A model generated the notes under the pieces. The model saw nothing but the letters and a program-made list of their open reading frames with translations, did not search any database and had not been told where the DNA came from. Source: Pseudomonadota bacterium (GTDB taxonomy: Bacteria; Pseudomonadota; Alphaproteobacteria; Rhodospirillales; 2-02-FULL-58-16). Taken from it: a stretch of DNA of 16,570 nucleotides. Shown one piece after another: positions 15,904 through 16,570 of the stretch. The stretch is from positions 1 to 16,570 of the forward strand of contig JACZWD010000032.1 of assembly GCA_022572335.1 (NCBI GenBank), read 5' to 3'. Both the position numbers and the translations under genes were made by a program. Numbering within the stretch: the stretch's first letter is position 1; each line of letters begins with the position of its first letter.

Positions 15904-15933
15904 TTTTAGACTTCCAGTTTAAAATGATTTTAA
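15904..15933. promoter_or_regulatory. AT-rich inverted repeats upstream of the membrane-protein gene
   Basis: In an otherwise very GC-rich gap (15716-15989, 274 bp with no gene) lies an AT-rich island. TTTTAGAC (15904-15911) and GTTTAAAA (15917-15924) form an inverted repeat with one mismatch and a 5-nt spacer. Overlapping it, TTAAAATGATTTTAA (15919-15933) is a perfect palindrome around a central G. It lies about 57-86 nt before the next start codon, where a promoter and operator would be expected. TAAAAT (15920-15925) is the best -10-like hexamer, and no strong -35 accompanies it. Confidence 0.5.
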
Positions 15934-15989
15934 GATGGCCGGCACTAGAGTGGTGGCCTTCGCGGTACCGAGGCAAGCAAGGTTGGGGG

Positions 15990-16570
15990 ATGGACATGAG
16001 CAACATACTGGCAGATCTGAAGAACACCGTGATCGCGGGGGTGGTCCTGACCGTGATCATGATCGCCGTCGTCGTCGGTTGGCACACCCAGGGCCTCGAA
16101 TTCGACCAGAACTGGTGGGCCTTCCTGTTCCGCTGGCTGCACGTGCTCAGCGGGGTCATGTGGATCGGTCTGTTGTGGTATTTCAATTTCGTCCAGATCC
16201 CGACGATGCCGGCGATCCCCGATGAACTGAAACCGGCCATCGGCAAGCACATCGCCCCCGCGGCCCTGTTCTGGTTCCGCTGGGCCGCGATGGCGACCAT
16301 CGTCACCGGCCTGATCGTGGCGAGCCTCAACGGATACGTCCTCGATGCCCTGGCCATCGGCCTGACCGACGGCGTCGCCAAGCACACCGCCATCGGCATC
16401 GGCATGTGGCTTGGCATCATCATGTGGTTCAACGTGTGGTTCATCATCTGGCCGAACCAGAAGAAGGTGCTGGGACTGGTCGAGGCCGACGCGGACGCCA
16501 AGAAGGCGGCGGCGCGGACCGCGATGCTGTTCTCGCGGACCAACACCCTGCTTTCGATCCCCATGCTTTA
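15990..16570 (+). CDS. Multi-pass membrane protein with urate-oxidase N-terminal (PuuD-like) domain, 3'-partial
   Basis: The frame is open to the right edge, giving 193 visible residues. The N-terminus MDMSNILADLKN leads into membrane segments: VIAGVVLTVIMIAVVVGW; WAFLFRWLHVLSGVMWIGLLWYFNFVQ (split here between its conserved RWLH and GVMWIG parts); AALFWFRWAAMATIVTGLIV; and IGIGMWLGIIMWFNVWFIIWP. The RWLH-x3-GVMWIG-x3-YFNF pattern and the WPNQKKVLG loop are those of the Urate_ox_N family. In some bacteria this domain is joined to a cytochrome c domain to make membrane urate hydroxylase PuuD. It also occurs alone with no shown role, so urate oxidation is not assured here. Two starts are possible (15990 or 15996). 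AAGG 7 nt before the first and GGGGG before the second leave it open. Confidence 0.82.
   Translation, partial: MDMSNILADLKNTVIAGVVLTVIMIAVVVGWHTQGLEFDQNWWAFLFRWLHVLSGVMWIGLLWYFNFVQIPTMPAIPDELKPAIGKHIAPAALFWFRWAAMATIVTGLIVASLNGYVLDALAIGLTDGVAKHTAIGIGMWLGIIMWFNVWFIIWPNQKKVLGLVEADADAKKAAARTAMLFSRTNTLLSIPML

Noticed and set aside
15752..16564. 270-codon minus-strand frame across the right edge
   Set aside because: It is antisense to the membrane-protein gene, which shows clear transmembrane segments and family motifs. The shadow begins in an intergenic gap and has no ribosome site or domain.

Overview
The window is about 16.6 kb of GC-rich, densely packed bacterial chromosome. It carries housekeeping genes and no phage or plasmid backbone. 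Three things point to an alphaproteobacterium, probably Rhodospirillales-like: the very high GC content, TrmFO for tRNA methylation, and a GAAC-N7-GAAC (GTTC-N7-GTTC) LexA-type box upstream of ssb. The taxonomic placement is inference from these traits, not from a database match.

Layout from left to right: (1) The 3' part of an endonuclease/exonuclease/phosphatase-fold gene enters from the left edge. It is followed by a tRNA with a CAU anticodon and a cluster of strong GC-rich hairpins. (2) On the minus strand lie ssb, with an SOS-type box overlapping its probable promoter, and a small exported protein of unknown function. (3) A 511-bp non-coding stretch is mostly a 328-bp miniature inverted-repeat element, and inside it sits a second, smaller inverted-repeat element. 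(4) uvrA is full length on the plus strand. (5) A compact MntA/HepT (type VII) toxin-antitoxin pair overlaps by 8 bp. (6) A complete bioF-bioD (minus) / bioB-bioA (plus) biotin cluster diverges from a 68-bp control region, with GTGA and ATGA overlaps inside the two arms. (7) A second, shorter copy of the miniature element begins exactly at the TAG stop of bioA. (8) trmFO (plus) converges on an aldo/keto reductase (minus). (9) An exported ankyrin/proline-rich protein of unknown function follows. (10) The window ends in the 5' part of a multi-pass membrane protein of the urate-oxidase N-terminal (PuuD-like) family.

Functional links: ssb and uvrA are both DNA-repair genes that often neighbour each other in Alphaproteobacteria. 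Here they are pushed apart by the exported-protein gene and the inverted-repeat element. The four bio genes cover the last four steps from pimeloyl-ACP/CoA to biotin; no gene for making the pimeloyl part (bioC, bioH, bioZ, bioI) is in view.

The most unusual content is the pair of TA-flanked miniature elements. They share a roughly 86-bp core at about 92% identity by eye. One copy carries a roughly 165-bp palindrome-rich insert with its own 12-bp inverted termini, and the other copy supplies the bioA stop codon. I did not find a convincing new multi-gene system. The best candidates for undescribed biology are these nested elements and the two uncharacterised exported proteins.
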